Part shown: piece after piece, positions 46,711 through 55,827 of the stretch
Layout of the letters: every line of letters begins with the position of its first letter
Position numbering within the stretch: the first letter of the stretch is position 1
Assembly (NCBI RefSeq): GCF_005405485.1
Contig: NZ_BJED01000008.1
Span: 1-64,000 of the forward strand
Direction: 5' to 3'
DNA: 64,000 nucleotides
Source: Enterococcus hulanensis
GTDB taxonomy: Bacteria; Bacillota; Bacilli; Lactobacillales; Enterococcaceae
Made by a program: the position numbers and the translations under genes
The notes under the pieces: generated by a model
The model's database searches: none
Seen by the model: the letters and a program-made list of their open reading frames with translations, nothing else
Told to the model about the DNA's origin: nothing

Positions 46711-48750
46711 CTACTCATCAAACAAGCTGATTATTTTTACTTCATCAGTCGCTTCTTCTGATTCATGTTGCTCCGCTACTGGTACAACTGGCACATCTTC
46801 CTTATTATCTAGCAGACTGCCATCTTCTTCCAACGTAAATTGTACGTGATTTTCAATCCATTTACGGCGAGGTTCTACTTTATCACCCATTAACGTCGTT
46901 ACACGACGTTCAGCTTGCGCAGCATCATCGATCCGTACGCGGACAAGTGTGCGGTATTCAGGATCCATGGTCGTTTCCCATAACTGCTCCGCGTTCATTT
47001 CACCAAGACCTTTATAACGTTGCAGCATATAACCTTTACCCACTTTTTTCGTAACGTCCTGCAGCTCATCGTCTGTCCATGCATATTCAATGACTTGCTT
47101 GCGCCCAGCACCCTTTGAAACCTTGTACAATGGTGGTAAAGCTATATAGATTTTTCCATTTTCAATTAAAGGTTTCATATAGCGATAAAAGAAGGTTAAT
47201 AGCAAGACTTGGATATGGGCACCATCGGTATCCGCATCGGTCATGATAATTACTTTATCGTAATTACAATCTTCAATAGAAAATTCAGGTCCGACACCTG
47301 CACCAATCGTATAGATCATCGTATTTATTTCTTCGTTCTTTAAAATATCCTGCATCTTAGCTTTCTCGGTATTAATTACTTTTCCTCGTAATGGCAGGAT
47401 TGCTTGGAATTTCCGATCGCGTCCTTGTTTAGCAGAACCGCCGGCAGAGTCTCCTTCGACTAAAAACAGCTCATTTCTAGCTGCATTTTTCGATTGTGCT
47501 GGAGTTAGTTTTCCTGAAAGCAAAGACTCGCCTTTTTTACGTTTCTTGCCGTTTCGGCTTTCTTCACGAGCCTTGCGTGCTGCTTCACGAGCTTCACGAG
47601 CTTTGACCGCTTTACGAACCAGCATTTGGCTGTTCTCACTATTTTCTTGCAAGTAAAAGCCCATTTGTTCGCCAATAACGCTATCGACTGCACCGCGAGC
47701 CGCTGGTGTTCCTAATTTTTCTTTAGTTTGTCCTTCAAACTGCAGCAAGTTTTCTGGAATTCGAACAGATAATACCGCAGAGAGTCCTTCACGGAAATCT
47801 GATCCTTCTAAATTTTTATCTTTTTCTTTTAACAAACCTGTTTTTCTCGCATATTCATTGAATGCTTTCGTCATTGACGTCTTCATTCCTGATTCATGCG
47901 TACCGCCATCTTTTGTCCGTACATTGTTGACAAAGGAAAGCAGGTTCTCTGAATAACCATCATTGTATTGATAAGAAAATTCAACTTCAATCCCATCACG
48001 TTCACCAGAAAAATAAACAACGGGTGTCAATGTATCTTTATCTTCATTTAAGTATTCAACAAATTCTTTGATTCCTTCTTCAAAATGAAACGTTTCCGTA
48101 ACTTTTTCTTCACCACGCAGATCAGTCAAAGTAATCTTGACACCGCGTAATAGGAAAGCAGATTCTCGTAAACGTTCTGACAAGGTTTCATAAGAGAAGT
48201 TTAACGTGGAGAAAATTTGAGCATCAGGTAAAAAGTGTACAGAGGTCCCGTTTGGTTTACGAGTCTTTCCGATTTTTTCCAGCGTGCCTTGAGGTTTTCC
48301 GCCATCCTTAAACTCTTCACGATATTCGACACCGTCTCGAACGATCGTTACATTCAACCATTCTGATAAAGCATTTACAACACTGGCACCAACACCGTGC
48401 AGACCACCAGAAGTTTTATAGCCGCCCTCTTGTCCGAATTTTCCGCCAGCATGAAGAATCGTAAAAATTACTTCTACAGTCGGAATTCCTGATGCATGCA
48501 TACCAACTGGCATACCACGACCTTTATCACTCACTTCTACGCTATTATCCTGATGAAGTGTTACTTCAATCTCACTACCATAGCCGGATAATGCTTCATC
48601 GACAGCGTTGTCGACGATCTCATAAACCAAATGATGCAAACCGCGACTATCAGTCGAGCCAATATACATCCCTGGTCGTTTTCTAACCGCCTCTAATCCC
48701 TCTAAAACTTGGATCGAAGCGTCATTGTATTCGTTGTTCATCTTAGCCAA
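46711..48750 (-). CDS. parE: DNA topoisomerase IV subunit B
   Basis: This 679-aa ATPase subunit has a GHKL fold with RPGMYIGSTD (about 25-34), EIVDNAVDEAL, the GLHGVGASVVNALS loop (about 115) and a TOPRIM domain with LVEGDSAGGSA and MTDADTDGAHIQ. It forms the heterotetramer with ParC. The start is TTG 48750 with AAGGAG 8 nt upstream; ATG appears three codons later. A 260-bp leader region precedes it. Confidence 0.97.
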   Translation of the reverse strand: MAKMNNEYNDASIQVLEGLEAVRKRPGMYIGSTDSRGLHHLVYEIVDNAVDEALSGYGSEIEVTLHQDNSVEVSDKGRGMPVGMHASGIPTVEVIFTILHAGGKFGQEGGYKTSGGLHGVGASVVNALSEWLNVTIVRDGVEYREEFKDGGKPQGTLEKIGKTRKPNGTSVHFLPDAQIFSTLNFSYETLSERLRESAFLLRGVKITLTDLRGEEKVTETFHFEEGIKEFVEYLNEDKDTLTPVVYFSGERDGIEVEFSYQYNDGYSENLLSFVNNVRTKDGGTHESGMKTSMTKAFNEYARKTGLLKEKDKNLEGSDFREGLSAVLSVRIPENLLQFEGQTKEKLGTPAARGAVDSVIGEQMGFYLQENSENSQMLVRKAVKAREAREAARKAREESRNGKKRKKGESLLSGKLTPAQSKNAARNELFLVEGDSAGGSAKQGRDRKFQAILPLRGKVINTEKAKMQDILKNEEINTMIYTIGAGVGPEFSIEDCNYDKVIIMTDADTDGAHIQVLLLTFFYRYMKPLIENGKIYIALPPLYKVSKGAGRKQVIEYAWTDDELQDVTKKVGKGYMLQRYKGLGEMNAEQLWETTMDPEYRTLVRVRIDDAAQAERRVTTLMGDKVEPRRKWIENHVQFTLEEDGSLLDNKEDVPVVPVAEQHESEEATDEVKIISLFDE

Positions 48751-48933
48751 ACCTACAACTCCTTACTTCTACTTTTAAACATAATTATTTTCCCAATGGA
48801 AAAAATAGATTTCTTGTTCGTACTGGATACCCTCCAATTCCCCTATCTGAATCAATTTAAGTATTTTTAAATTAGTCAGTTGTGAAAATTAGCTAGATTC
48901 CTTTTCTAAAGTACATCATTTGTATGATACGCT

Positions 48934-48993
48934 AAAAAAGCTCAAAAAAAAAGCCTATCCTGTTTCTGAAAAGGCATTTTAAGCTTTTTTTTT
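48934..48993. terminator. A/T-rich terminator between the CoA-binding gene and parE
   Basis: AAAAAGCT with an inner AAAGCC pairs with GGCATTTT and AGCTTTTT, with T runs on both strands. It probably ends the minus-strand CoA-binding gene at 49013. Confidence 0.75.
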
Positions 48994-49012
48994 AATAAAA
49001 TCAACTTAGAGA

Positions 49013-49435
49013 TTACACTTTTTTGTTCAATTCGATCTTCACACAGCGGTCCATGACAATATCGTTGCGTCCTTGACTTTGCAACGTTTTAGCCGCTTCT
49101 TCGCTGCTTAAACCAAGCTGTGCCCAAAAAACTTTCGCGTCCGTCTTTAAAAACTCTTCTGCTATGGCCGGTAAAAATTCACTTCGTCTGAAAATATCCA
49201 CGATATCAATTGTTTCTGGTACTGCAGCTAAATTCTCGACAACTGGAATCTCATTAATTTTTTGACCAGCTAGTTTTGGATTTACACCATATAATTTATA
49301 CCCATGAGATTTTAAGAACTCAGCAATTTGATAACTAGTTTTTTCTGGCTTATCACTTAAACCAACGATGGCAATTACTTTTGCTTCAGTTAAATACTGG
49401 AAAATTTTCTCTTGACTAGGATTTTGAAAACTCAT
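49013..49435 (-). CDS. CoA-binding domain protein (YccU type)
   Basis: This 140-aa Rossmann-fold protein has AIVGLSDKPEKTSYQIAEFL (about 21-40), typical of YccU/CoA-binding domains, and a Cys near the end in MDRCVKIE. Homologues bind CoA or CoA thioesters with unclear roles. ATG 49435 has GAGGG 7 nt upstream; an extra in-frame GTG or ATG at 49453 is less likely. It is divergent from plsY. Confidence 0.85.
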   Translation of the reverse strand: MSFQNPSQEKIFQYLTEAKVIAIVGLSDKPEKTSYQIAEFLKSHGYKLYGVNPKLAGQKINEIPVVENLAAVPETIDIVDIFRRSEFLPAIAEEFLKTDAKVFWAQLGLSSEEAAKTLQSQGRNDIVMDRCVKIELNKKV

Positions 49436-49502
49436 ATGATTTCCCTCGCTCAATTTAAATTTTTAATTATTCACGATATTCAGTATATCATGTGATTAGA
49501 AT

Positions 49503-49531
49503 TTGTTCACTCTTTTGAAATCTGATAAAAT
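49503..49531 (+). promoter_or_regulatory. plsY promoter
   Basis: -35 TTGTTC (49503-49508), a 17-bp spacer and -10 TAAAAT (49526-49531), 30 bp before the plsY start. Confidence 0.7.
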
Positions 49532-49561
49532 AGCCTTACTAACTAAGAAATGAGGATTCAT

Positions 49562-50191
49562 ATGAAAACCGCTATACTTTTGATCCTAGCTTATCTTCTA
49601 GGCTCTATTCCATCTGGTATTTGGATTGGAAAACTTTTTTTTAAGAAAGACATTCGTGAATTTGGTAGCGGCAATTCAGGAACTACCAATACATTTCGGG
49701 TGTTAGGAAGAACAGCAGGATTTGTTGTTTTTGCTATGGATTTATTGAAAGGCTCTCTGGCAACCGCTCTGCCTATAATTTTTCATGTAGATATTAATCC
49801 ATTGTGGTTTGGTTTGGTCGCAGTCATCGGACATACATTACCTGTTTTTGCTGGTTTTAAAGGTGGAAAAGCCGTTGCAACTAGCGCAGGAATGCTGCTG
49901 GCATTTGCGCCTTTATTCTTTTTCTATTCTTTGATCTTTTTCCTGATTGTTCTTTATATCACTAGTATGGTCAGTGCAGCAAGTATTGCTTCGGCTATTT
50001 TTGTCACACTATCTTCTATCATTCTGCCTTACATCTGGCCAACGATTCTACCGACACACAACTGGCTGCTGACGATAATCTGTTTTGTCTTAACTTGCTA
50101 CATTGTTTATCGTCACAAGGAAAATATTCAGCGGATCAAAGCTGGAACAGAAAATCGGGTTTCTTTTGGATTGAATAAGAAGGAGAATTAG
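49562..50191 (+). CDS. plsY: Acyl-phosphate:glycerol-3-phosphate acyltransferase
   Basis: This 209-aa inner-membrane enzyme transfers acyl from acyl-phosphate to glycerol-3-P in phospholipid synthesis. Five hydrophobic helices and the motifs GSIPSG (about 14-19), GSGNSGTTNTFRVLG (about 34-48) and GHTLPVF..GFKGGKAVAT (about 90-108) fit PlsY. ATG 49562 with GAGG upstream is preferred to 49550. It ends immediately before the NUDIX gene and is cotranscribed with it. Confidence 0.96.
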   Translation: MKTAILLILAYLLGSIPSGIWIGKLFFKKDIREFGSGNSGTTNTFRVLGRTAGFVVFAMDLLKGSLATALPIIFHVDINPLWFGLVAVIGHTLPVFAGFKGGKAVATSAGMLLAFAPLFFFYSLIFFLIVLYITSMVSAASIASAIFVTLSSIILPYIWPTILPTHNWLLTIICFVLTCYIVYRHKENIQRIKAGTENRVSFGLNKKEN

Positions 50192-50806
50192 ATGGAAGAA
50201 CAACTCTTAGACTGGGCAATCGAACTTCAAGCTTTGGCACAAGCAGGACTAGCTTATACAAAGGATCCTTTTGACCAAGAACGATTCGAACGTATTCGCA
50301 CCATCGCTACAGAGATGTTAGCAGTCCAATCTCCAATTCCTGTTCCGAAACTAAGAAAACTCTTTGCTGAAGATTTCGGATACCCAACTCCAAAATTAGA
50401 TACACGAGCAGCCATATTTGAAAATAATAAAATTTTGTTAGTACAAGAAAAAAATGAACTTTGGTCCTTGCCTGGCGGCTGGGTTGATTTCGATCAATCG
50501 ATTAAAGAAAATGCTGTTAAGGAAACGTTAGAAGAGACAGGATTGACCGTCGAAGCGTTGAAGGTAATTGCTATTCAAGACCGCAACAAACATAATCCAC
50601 CACGCTATGCATATAATATTTGTAAAATCTTTATTGAATGTCGGGTGCTTAGCGGTGACTTTGTCGAGAATATTGAAACAATCCAAATTGACTGGTTTGA
50701 TGAAGACACTCTGCCTCAGTTAGCTGAGGAAAAAACTACAAAAGAGCAAATAAAGCTATGCTTTGAAGCTCATAAAATGAATCAATGGTCTGTGCCCTTC
50801 GATTAA
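50192..50806 (+). CDS. NUDIX hydrolase with N-terminal NUDIX_N-like domain
   Basis: This 204-aa protein has an N-terminal helical segment (about 1-60) similar to that of Firmicute YjhB-like proteins and a NUDIX fold (about 65-200). The box GGWVDFDQSIKENAVKETL, then EETGL, keeps the metal-binding ETLEE core, though the first Glu and Arg are changed to Gln and Lys. The substrate is probably a nucleoside diphosphate derivative and is not known. Its ATG directly follows the plsY stop (TAGATG), with AGGAG upstream. Confidence 0.88.
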   Translation: MEEQLLDWAIELQALAQAGLAYTKDPFDQERFERIRTIATEMLAVQSPIPVPKLRKLFAEDFGYPTPKLDTRAAIFENNKILLVQEKNELWSLPGGWVDFDQSIKENAVKETLEETGLTVEALKVIAIQDRNKHNPPRYAYNICKIFIECRVLSGDFVENIETIQIDWFDEDTLPQLAEEKTTKEQIKLCFEAHKMNQWSVPFD

Positions 50807-50826
50807 AATCGCTAGTTTTTCACGAA

Positions 50827-50872
50827 AAATAAACCGCTCTGAAATTTATAATTTTCGGAGCGGTTTATTTTA
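50827..50872. terminator. Bidirectional terminator between convergent genes
   Basis: AAATAAACCGCTC (50827-50839) and GAGCGGTTTATTT (50858-50870). It lies between the NUDIX gene and the minus-strand epimerase-like gene. Confidence 0.92.
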
Positions 50873-50881
50873 TCAACTTTT

Positions 50882-51751
50882 TTAGCTAACAGTAATTGAA
50901 AATTCTGTTTTGAAGTTTTCATTTACAGCTAAACGATTCATACCTTCTTTATCCTCTAGTCGTCCAGTGCTGTCTACTGTGTCCGCAAAGCCCCACCAAG
51001 GCTCGATACAAACAAATGGTGCTTCAGTCGGATATGGAGACCATAGGCCTACATAAGGAATATTATTATAAGCTAAGGTCACACTATGTGAAGACTCTTC
51101 ACTTCCTAAGGTATAGGCATTTAGACCACGTGTTTCAAAAATTAAGGCGTCTTCTTTAAACAATTCACGGCTTAATTGGATATTTGTATTAGTTTGACCA
51201 ATCGTTTTTTGATCCAAATTTGCATAAGGCCCCTCTAAAGGTATTTTCACTCGTGATTTTTGAGGAGAAAAAGCGATAAAGTAATCTTCAAAACTTAAAT
51301 CATTGGTTAATGGAATGTTGAATGCAGGATGGCCGCCAAGAGCAAAAATCATTTCTTCCGTCCCAGTATTTTCTACATTGAAACGAATACGTACACCTTC
51401 ACCCCAGATTTCATAACTGATAGTTAAGGCGAAATCAAACGGATAAACCTTTTTTGTTTCCTCGTCGCTTTCTAACAGGAAAGTCGCCTTATCCTTTGTT
51501 TGCTCGATAACTTGAAAATTCTTATCACGAGCAAAGCCATGTTGACCCATAGGATAAGTTTGGCCTTTATACGTATATTGATTATCCTTTAGACGACCTA
51601 CAAATGGAAATAGAAACGGTGCATGACGATTCCAGTATTTCGGATCCGCCTGCCAAATATATTCGATCTCATTGGCTCGTAAACTTGTAAGTTCCGCGCC
51701 TTTTTCATTGATCGTTGCTTGCAAGAAATCATTGCTGATTATCACTGACAT
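50882..51751 (-). CDS. Aldose 1-epimerase-like protein (LacX type)
   Basis: This 289-aa beta-sandwich protein of the mutarotase superfamily shows RHAPFLFPFVGRLKDN (about 42-57) and MGQHGFARD (about 69-77, likely catalytic His), and GGHPAFN near 140 (second His). The C-terminal VCIEPWWGFADT carries the conserved Glu. It matches LacX-like members, which interconvert sugar anomers or their phosphates; the physiological sugar is unknown. It is a single gene. Confidence 0.88.
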   Translation of the reverse strand: MSVIISNDFLQATINEKGAELTSLRANEIEYIWQADPKYWNRHAPFLFPFVGRLKDNQYTYKGQTYPMGQHGFARDKNFQVIEQTKDKATFLLESDEETKKVYPFDFALTISYEIWGEGVRIRFNVENTGTEEMIFALGGHPAFNIPLTNDLSFEDYFIAFSPQKSRVKIPLEGPYANLDQKTIGQTNTNIQLSRELFKEDALIFETRGLNAYTLGSEESSHSVTLAYNNIPYVGLWSPYPTEAPFVCIEPWWGFADTVDSTGRLEDKEGMNRLAVNENFKTEFSITVS

Positions 51752-51877
51752 AAATACCCCACTCCTTGCTTCTATTTAATTGTAATTATTCATACCATAT
51801 ATCATCCAACTAGACAAATTCAAGTCCCTTTGATTACTTTAGAGGTTGATCGAACTAAAGAAGTTGGATTAGCAACT

Positions 51878-52666
51878 TTACTTATGACGTACTAATTCAT
51901 CCTTAAACAATGGATTCAAAACTTTTAAATACGTTCCCTTCATCCCAAGAGAACGAGATTCAATAATCCCAGCAGATTCCAGCTTCCGCAAAGCATTAAC
52001 AATCACTGAACGCGTAATGCCAATTTTATCTGCGATATTTGAAGCAGTTAAACGACCTTCATCGCCTTCTAAAGCATCGAAAATCGCCTTAACAGCTTTT
52101 AATTCACTGTATGAAAGTGTACTAATCGCCATTTGCACAGCTGTTTGGCTGCGGATCTTTTCTTCCACATTCAAAAATTGCTGATATAGAACTTCCATCC
52201 CGATAACTGTAGCACCATATTCTGCCAAAACAAGATCATCATCATCAAACGCGCCTTCTGTTCGAGCTAGCACGATCGTACCTAAGCGCTCCCCAGATCC
52301 GAAGATTGGAATAACTGTCGTTAAACCATTAGGATAGAGCTCTGCCCGCTCCGTAGGAAATGCCGTCAACTCATTTGCCACAGGAATATTGGCCTCTGTT
52401 TTAAATACTTCCTTCATTTCCGATACATAGCTATCAGGAAACTGGCGATCAACTAAAAATGAACGAACACGATCGGTATTAATATCAATCTTTTCGTTAA
52501 GTCCCAACAATTTTCCTTCCGCCCCAATGATGTAGGTCAATGAGCCAAGGATGTCCCCTAAAATTCGCGCCATATTATTATAAGGTAATTCTGCAGCTGG
52601 CTCAAAGGCATTTTTCTGCTGCATTAATTTATTTATTTGGCGTGTTTTCTCTAATAATGTTTCCAC
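51878..52666 (-). CDS. codY: GTP-sensing global regulator CodY
   Basis: This 262-aa repressor responds to branched-chain amino acids (and in Bacillus to GTP). The N-terminal GAF domain is about 1-155, with the isoleucine pocket around residues 60-100. The C-terminal winged HTH includes ASNIADKIGITRSVIVNALRKL (about 205-226). It is last in the xerC-hslV-hslU-codY operon, a conserved order in Firmicutes. A partial CodY box lies upstream of the operon. Confidence 0.97.
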   Translation of the reverse strand: METLLEKTRQINKLMQQKNAFEPAAELPYNNMARILGDILGSLTYIIGAEGKLLGLNEKIDINTDRVRSFLVDRQFPDSYVSEMKEVFKTEANIPVANELTAFPTERAELYPNGLTTVIPIFGSGERLGTIVLARTEGAFDDDDLVLAEYGATVIGMEVLYQQFLNVEEKIRSQTAVQMAISTLSYSELKAVKAIFDALEGDEGRLTASNIADKIGITRSVIVNALRKLESAGIIESRSLGMKGTYLKVLNPLFKDELVRHK

Positions 52667-52683
52667 TTTTTCCCCTCCATTTT

Positions 52684-54075
52684 TTAAAGAATGTAACGAC
52701 TTAAATCTTTATTTTGAGCGATGGATACCAATTTCTCATCCACGTATGCCTCTGTAATTTTAATTTCACCCATTTGCATATCAGGCGCTTCAAACAACAA
52801 ATCTTCTAGTAATTTTTCTAAAATCGTGTGTAGACGACGAGCACCAATGTTATCAGTCTCACGATTTACATCAAAGGCGATTTGAGCAATTCGTTCAATC
52901 GCTTCTTGCGTAAAGACGATTTTGACATTTTCAGTACCAACAAGAGCGATGTATTGCTTGATCAACGCATTATTTGGTTCTGTCAAAATCTTGACAAAAT
53001 CTTCCGCTGATAAATCACTCAACTCAACACGGATTGGAAAACGCCCTTGTAATTCAGGTATCAGGTCGCTTGGTTTTGATAGACTAAAGGCCCCGCTTGC
53101 GATAAATAGAATATGATCTGTCTGAATCGCACCATACTTAGTATTTACTTGTGAACCTTCAACGATCGGTAAAATATCTCTTTGAACACCTTCACGAGAA
53201 ACTTCGCCAGAATTTTGTTGCGATTTAGAAGTGATTTTATCAATTTCATCAATAAAGATGATACCGGAACTTTCTGCCAACTTGATTGCGGCAGTAGAAA
53301 TATCTCCCTCATTTACTAATTTAGCTTGTTCTTCTTTCACTAAAAGTTCTTGCGCTTCCTTAACAGTCACTGTCCGCTGAACTTTTTTCTCTGGTGTTAA
53401 GGCGCCTAATGTGTCAGACAGATCGATCCCCATCTGTTCTAAGCCGTTATTCATCGGCATCGCCTTTTTCGGTTCAGCAACTTCAATCGTAACTTCTCTT
53501 TGATCCAGCAACCTCTTTTCCAACTGCTCAAGCACAGTTTGACGATTCACTTTGATATCTTCAGTAACTTCTTCCTTAGATTCAGTTTGCGTTTGATTGA
53601 AGATGTTCATCATCTGTTCATAAGGATTGTTGCTTTGTTTTTGCTCTTTTTTAATCCCTGGAACTAATACTTTAACCAACCGCTTGTTAGCTCTTTTTAA
53701 AGCTTGAGAATAAACTTTTGAATATTGCTCTTTTTCAACAATCGTAATGGCGTTTTCAACCAAATCGCGAACCATTGATTCTACATCGCGACCAACATAA
53801 CCGACTTCGGTGAATTTCGTAGCTTCCACCTTCACAAAAGGAGCTTTGACAATTCGTGCCAAACGGCGAGCAATCTCTGTTTTCCCAACACCAGTTGGTC
53901 CAATCATTAAAATATTCTTAGGTGTAACTTCTTGCTGCATCGATTCTTCTAACTGCATCCGGCGATAACGATTACGTAAAGCAATCGCTACTGAACGCTT
54001 TGCTTCATCTTGTCCGATGATGTATTGATCTAATTCACTTACAATTTCTTTTGGTGTTTTATTAACTTCAGTCAT
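52684..54075 (-). CDS. hslU: ATP-dependent protease ATPase subunit HslU (ClpY)
   Basis: This 463-aa AAA+ unfoldase feeds HslV. Walker [10 protein letters not shown] (about 58-66), an intermediate I-domain (about 110-245), Walker [11 protein letters not shown] (about 275), GYVGRDVE pore loop near 91-98 and a C-terminal tail ending in L that docks with HslV. It lies 17 bp before codY and 73 bp after hslV. Confidence 0.96.
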   Translation of the reverse strand: MTEVNKTPKEIVSELDQYIIGQDEAKRSVAIALRNRYRRMQLEESMQQEVTPKNILMIGPTGVGKTEIARRLARIVKAPFVKVEATKFTEVGYVGRDVESMVRDLVENAITIVEKEQYSKVYSQALKRANKRLVKVLVPGIKKEQKQSNNPYEQMMNIFNQTQTESKEEVTEDIKVNRQTVLEQLEKRLLDQREVTIEVAEPKKAMPMNNGLEQMGIDLSDTLGALTPEKKVQRTVTVKEAQELLVKEEQAKLVNEGDISTAAIKLAESSGIIFIDEIDKITSKSQQNSGEVSREGVQRDILPIVEGSQVNTKYGAIQTDHILFIASGAFSLSKPSDLIPELQGRFPIRVELSDLSAEDFVKILTEPNNALIKQYIALVGTENVKIVFTQEAIERIAQIAFDVNRETDNIGARRLHTILEKLLEDLLFEAPDMQMGEIKITEAYVDEKLVSIAQNKDLSRYIL

Positions 54076-54148
54076 CTTGATTCTCCTTACTTAATATGAT
54101 GGATTCATTCTTAGACAAATAAGTCGATTTAAAAAATGTTTTATCAAA

Positions 54149-54694
54149 CTACATTTCTTCAACAATAATGTTATGGTTTGTAAAGACACAAATATCTGCG
54201 GCGATATTTAACGCACTCTCTGCCATTTCCTTGGCACTCATCTCAGAATTATGCTTTTTCATGGCCCGAGCCGCAGCTAATGCATAATTTCCACCAGAAC
54301 CAATCGCTAAAATACCATCATCTGGTGCAATTACTTCACCATTACCGGAAACTAACAGCATCTCGTCCTCATTCATAACGATCAATAAAGCTTCTAAATT
54401 TTTCATTGCTTGTTGTGTACGCCATTCTTGTGCCAGCTCTACAGCTGCTCGTTGAAGATTTCCGTTATATTCGTTTAGCTTGCCTTCAAATTTCTCTTCT
54501 AGAGTAAAAGCATCTGCTACACTTCCGGCAAAACCCACAACAACTTTTCCATTATAGATCCGACGAACTTTCCGTGCCGTACCCTTCATGATAACTTGTT
54601 CTCCCATTGTAACTTGACCATCACCGGCCATAGCTAATTTTCCATCTTTTTCGATCGCGCAGATCGTAGTTGAATGAAATTGTGATTCAGACAT
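54149..54694 (-). CDS. hslV: ATP-dependent protease proteolytic subunit HslV (ClpQ/CodW)
   Basis: This 181-aa proteasome-like peptidase forms a double ring with HslU. The Thr pair sits at about residues 9-10, after MSESQFHS, instead of at position 2. So, as in Bacillus CodW, the mature nucleophile is uncertain (processing, or Ser near the N-terminus). [25 protein letters not shown] and [15 protein letters not shown] are normal. It is 31 bp after xerC. Confidence 0.96.
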   Translation of the reverse strand: MSESQFHSTTICAIEKDGKLAMAGDGQVTMGEQVIMKGTARKVRRIYNGKVVVGFAGSVADAFTLEEKFEGKLNEYNGNLQRAAVELAQEWRTQQAMKNLEALLIVMNEDEMLLVSGNGEVIAPDDGILAIGSGGNYALAAARAMKKHNSEMSAKEMAESALNIAADICVFTNHNIIVEEM

Positions 54695-54725
54695 TTTATT
54701 CTCTCCTTCGTATAAGTTTTAACTT

Positions 54726-55625
54726 CTAAGCTCTTGGATGAAATGAGCGATAACTTTTTTGTAAGCTTTCCTTTGTTACATGTGTATAAATTTGGGTGGT
54801 TGATAAATTAGCATGCCCCAATAATTCTTGTACAGTACGTAAGTCAGCACCATTATTCAACAAATGTGTAGCAAAGCTATGCCGCAGCATGTGGGGGTGA
54901 ATATCGCTAGTTAAACTGCTCTTTTTGATGATTTGATTGAGCACATATTCAATGCCAGTTGATGTAATCTGCTCCCCACGATGATTGACGAATAGATAGT
55001 CATGCTCTTTCCCGAAATGCTCCATCAATCTTTTACGTCCATCGTGAATATGTTCTTGGATCGCATCTGCTGCATAAGAACCTAATGGAACATAGCGATC
55101 TTTATTTCCTTTCCCATGTATCAGCATAACGCTATTATCAAAATCAATAACAGACAATCTGAGATTTGCACATTCACTGACACGAAGGCCTGACCCATAA
55201 AGTACTTCTAACAATGCGCGATTCCGTTGATCCAATGGTTCTGCCCCATCAACACTATTAAATAGTACCTCGATCTCTTTTTCATAAAAAAAGCGTGGCA
55301 GCCTTGCTTGCTTTTTCTTGAGGTGAACATAAGAAAAAGGATTTTCCTTGATTTTTTCATGTTTCAAAAGATATTGATAAAAAGATCGTAAACTAGCAAT
55401 CTTTCGACTGATCGTATTACGACTATATTTTTGATCGTTTAAAAAAGCTAAGTAGACACGAACGTCCAAATGATTTACGGTCATCAGCAGAGGCTCTCCT
55501 GAATTCTGTAAAAAGTCACAAAAGTCATTTAGGTCTCGCTGATAGGCTTCTTTTGTTTTTTCTGAATAGCCTCTCTCGGTTATTAAATAACCCATAAACT
55601 CTTGCATTGCTGCTTCATTTTCCAA
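54726..55625 (-). CDS. xerC: Tyrosine recombinase XerC
   Basis: This 299-aa recombinase resolves chromosome dimers at dif. The N-terminal SAM-like core-binding domain is about 5-90. The catalytic domain carries Arg in YGSGLRVSE, Lys, HxxR in HMLRHSFATH and Tyr in IYTHVTKE. The order xerC-hslV-hslU-codY is standard. I prefer TTG 55625 with GAGGTG 9 nt upstream over GTG 55637, which has no clear site. Confidence 0.93.
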   Translation of the reverse strand: MENEAAMQEFMGYLITERGYSEKTKEAYQRDLNDFCDFLQNSGEPLLMTVNHLDVRVYLAFLNDQKYSRNTISRKIASLRSFYQYLLKHEKIKENPFSYVHLKKKQARLPRFFYEKEIEVLFNSVDGAEPLDQRNRALLEVLYGSGLRVSECANLRLSVIDFDNSVMLIHGKGNKDRYVPLGSYAADAIQEHIHDGRKRLMEHFGKEHDYLFVNHRGEQITSTGIEYVLNQIIKKSSLTSDIHPHMLRHSFATHLLNNGADLRTVQELLGHANLSTTQIYTHVTKESLQKSYRSFHPRA

Positions 55626-55654
55626 ACTTTTTCTCACCTCACAAACATATCACA

Positions 55655-55683
55655 AATGTAGCATAAGAGCTTTTTAAATACAA
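55655..55683 (-). promoter_or_regulatory. Promoter of the xerC-hslVU-codY operon
   Basis: On the minus strand -35 TTGTAT (55678-55683), a 17-bp spacer and extended -10 TGCTACATT (TACATT at 55655-55660). Confidence 0.65.
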
Positions 55684-55686
55684 TTG

Positions 55687-55701
55687 AATTGTCAGAATTT
55701 A
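55687..55701. promoter_or_regulatory. Candidate CodY box
   Basis: AATTGTCAGAATTTA fits AATTTTCWGAAAATT at 11 of 15 positions. It is 3 bp upstream of the operon -35. Four mismatches make it a weak match, but the position is suitable for CodY autoregulation. Confidence 0.35.
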
Positions 55702-55793
55702 TTGACTTTTCACGAATATACTAACAATTCTTTACAGATATTTCATAATTGCTGTCAAATCAAACATGAATCCGATTTATTTTGTCCAAAATA

Positions 55794-55825
55794 AAAAATT
55801 CCATTGCTCAAGCAACGGAATTTTT
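55794..55825 (-). terminator. Terminator after trmFO
   Basis: AAAAATTCC, TTGCT and their complements AGCAA, GGAATTTTT form an interrupted stem around a 2-nt loop. It separates trmFO from the xerC operon. Confidence 0.92.
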
Positions 55826-55827
55826 CT

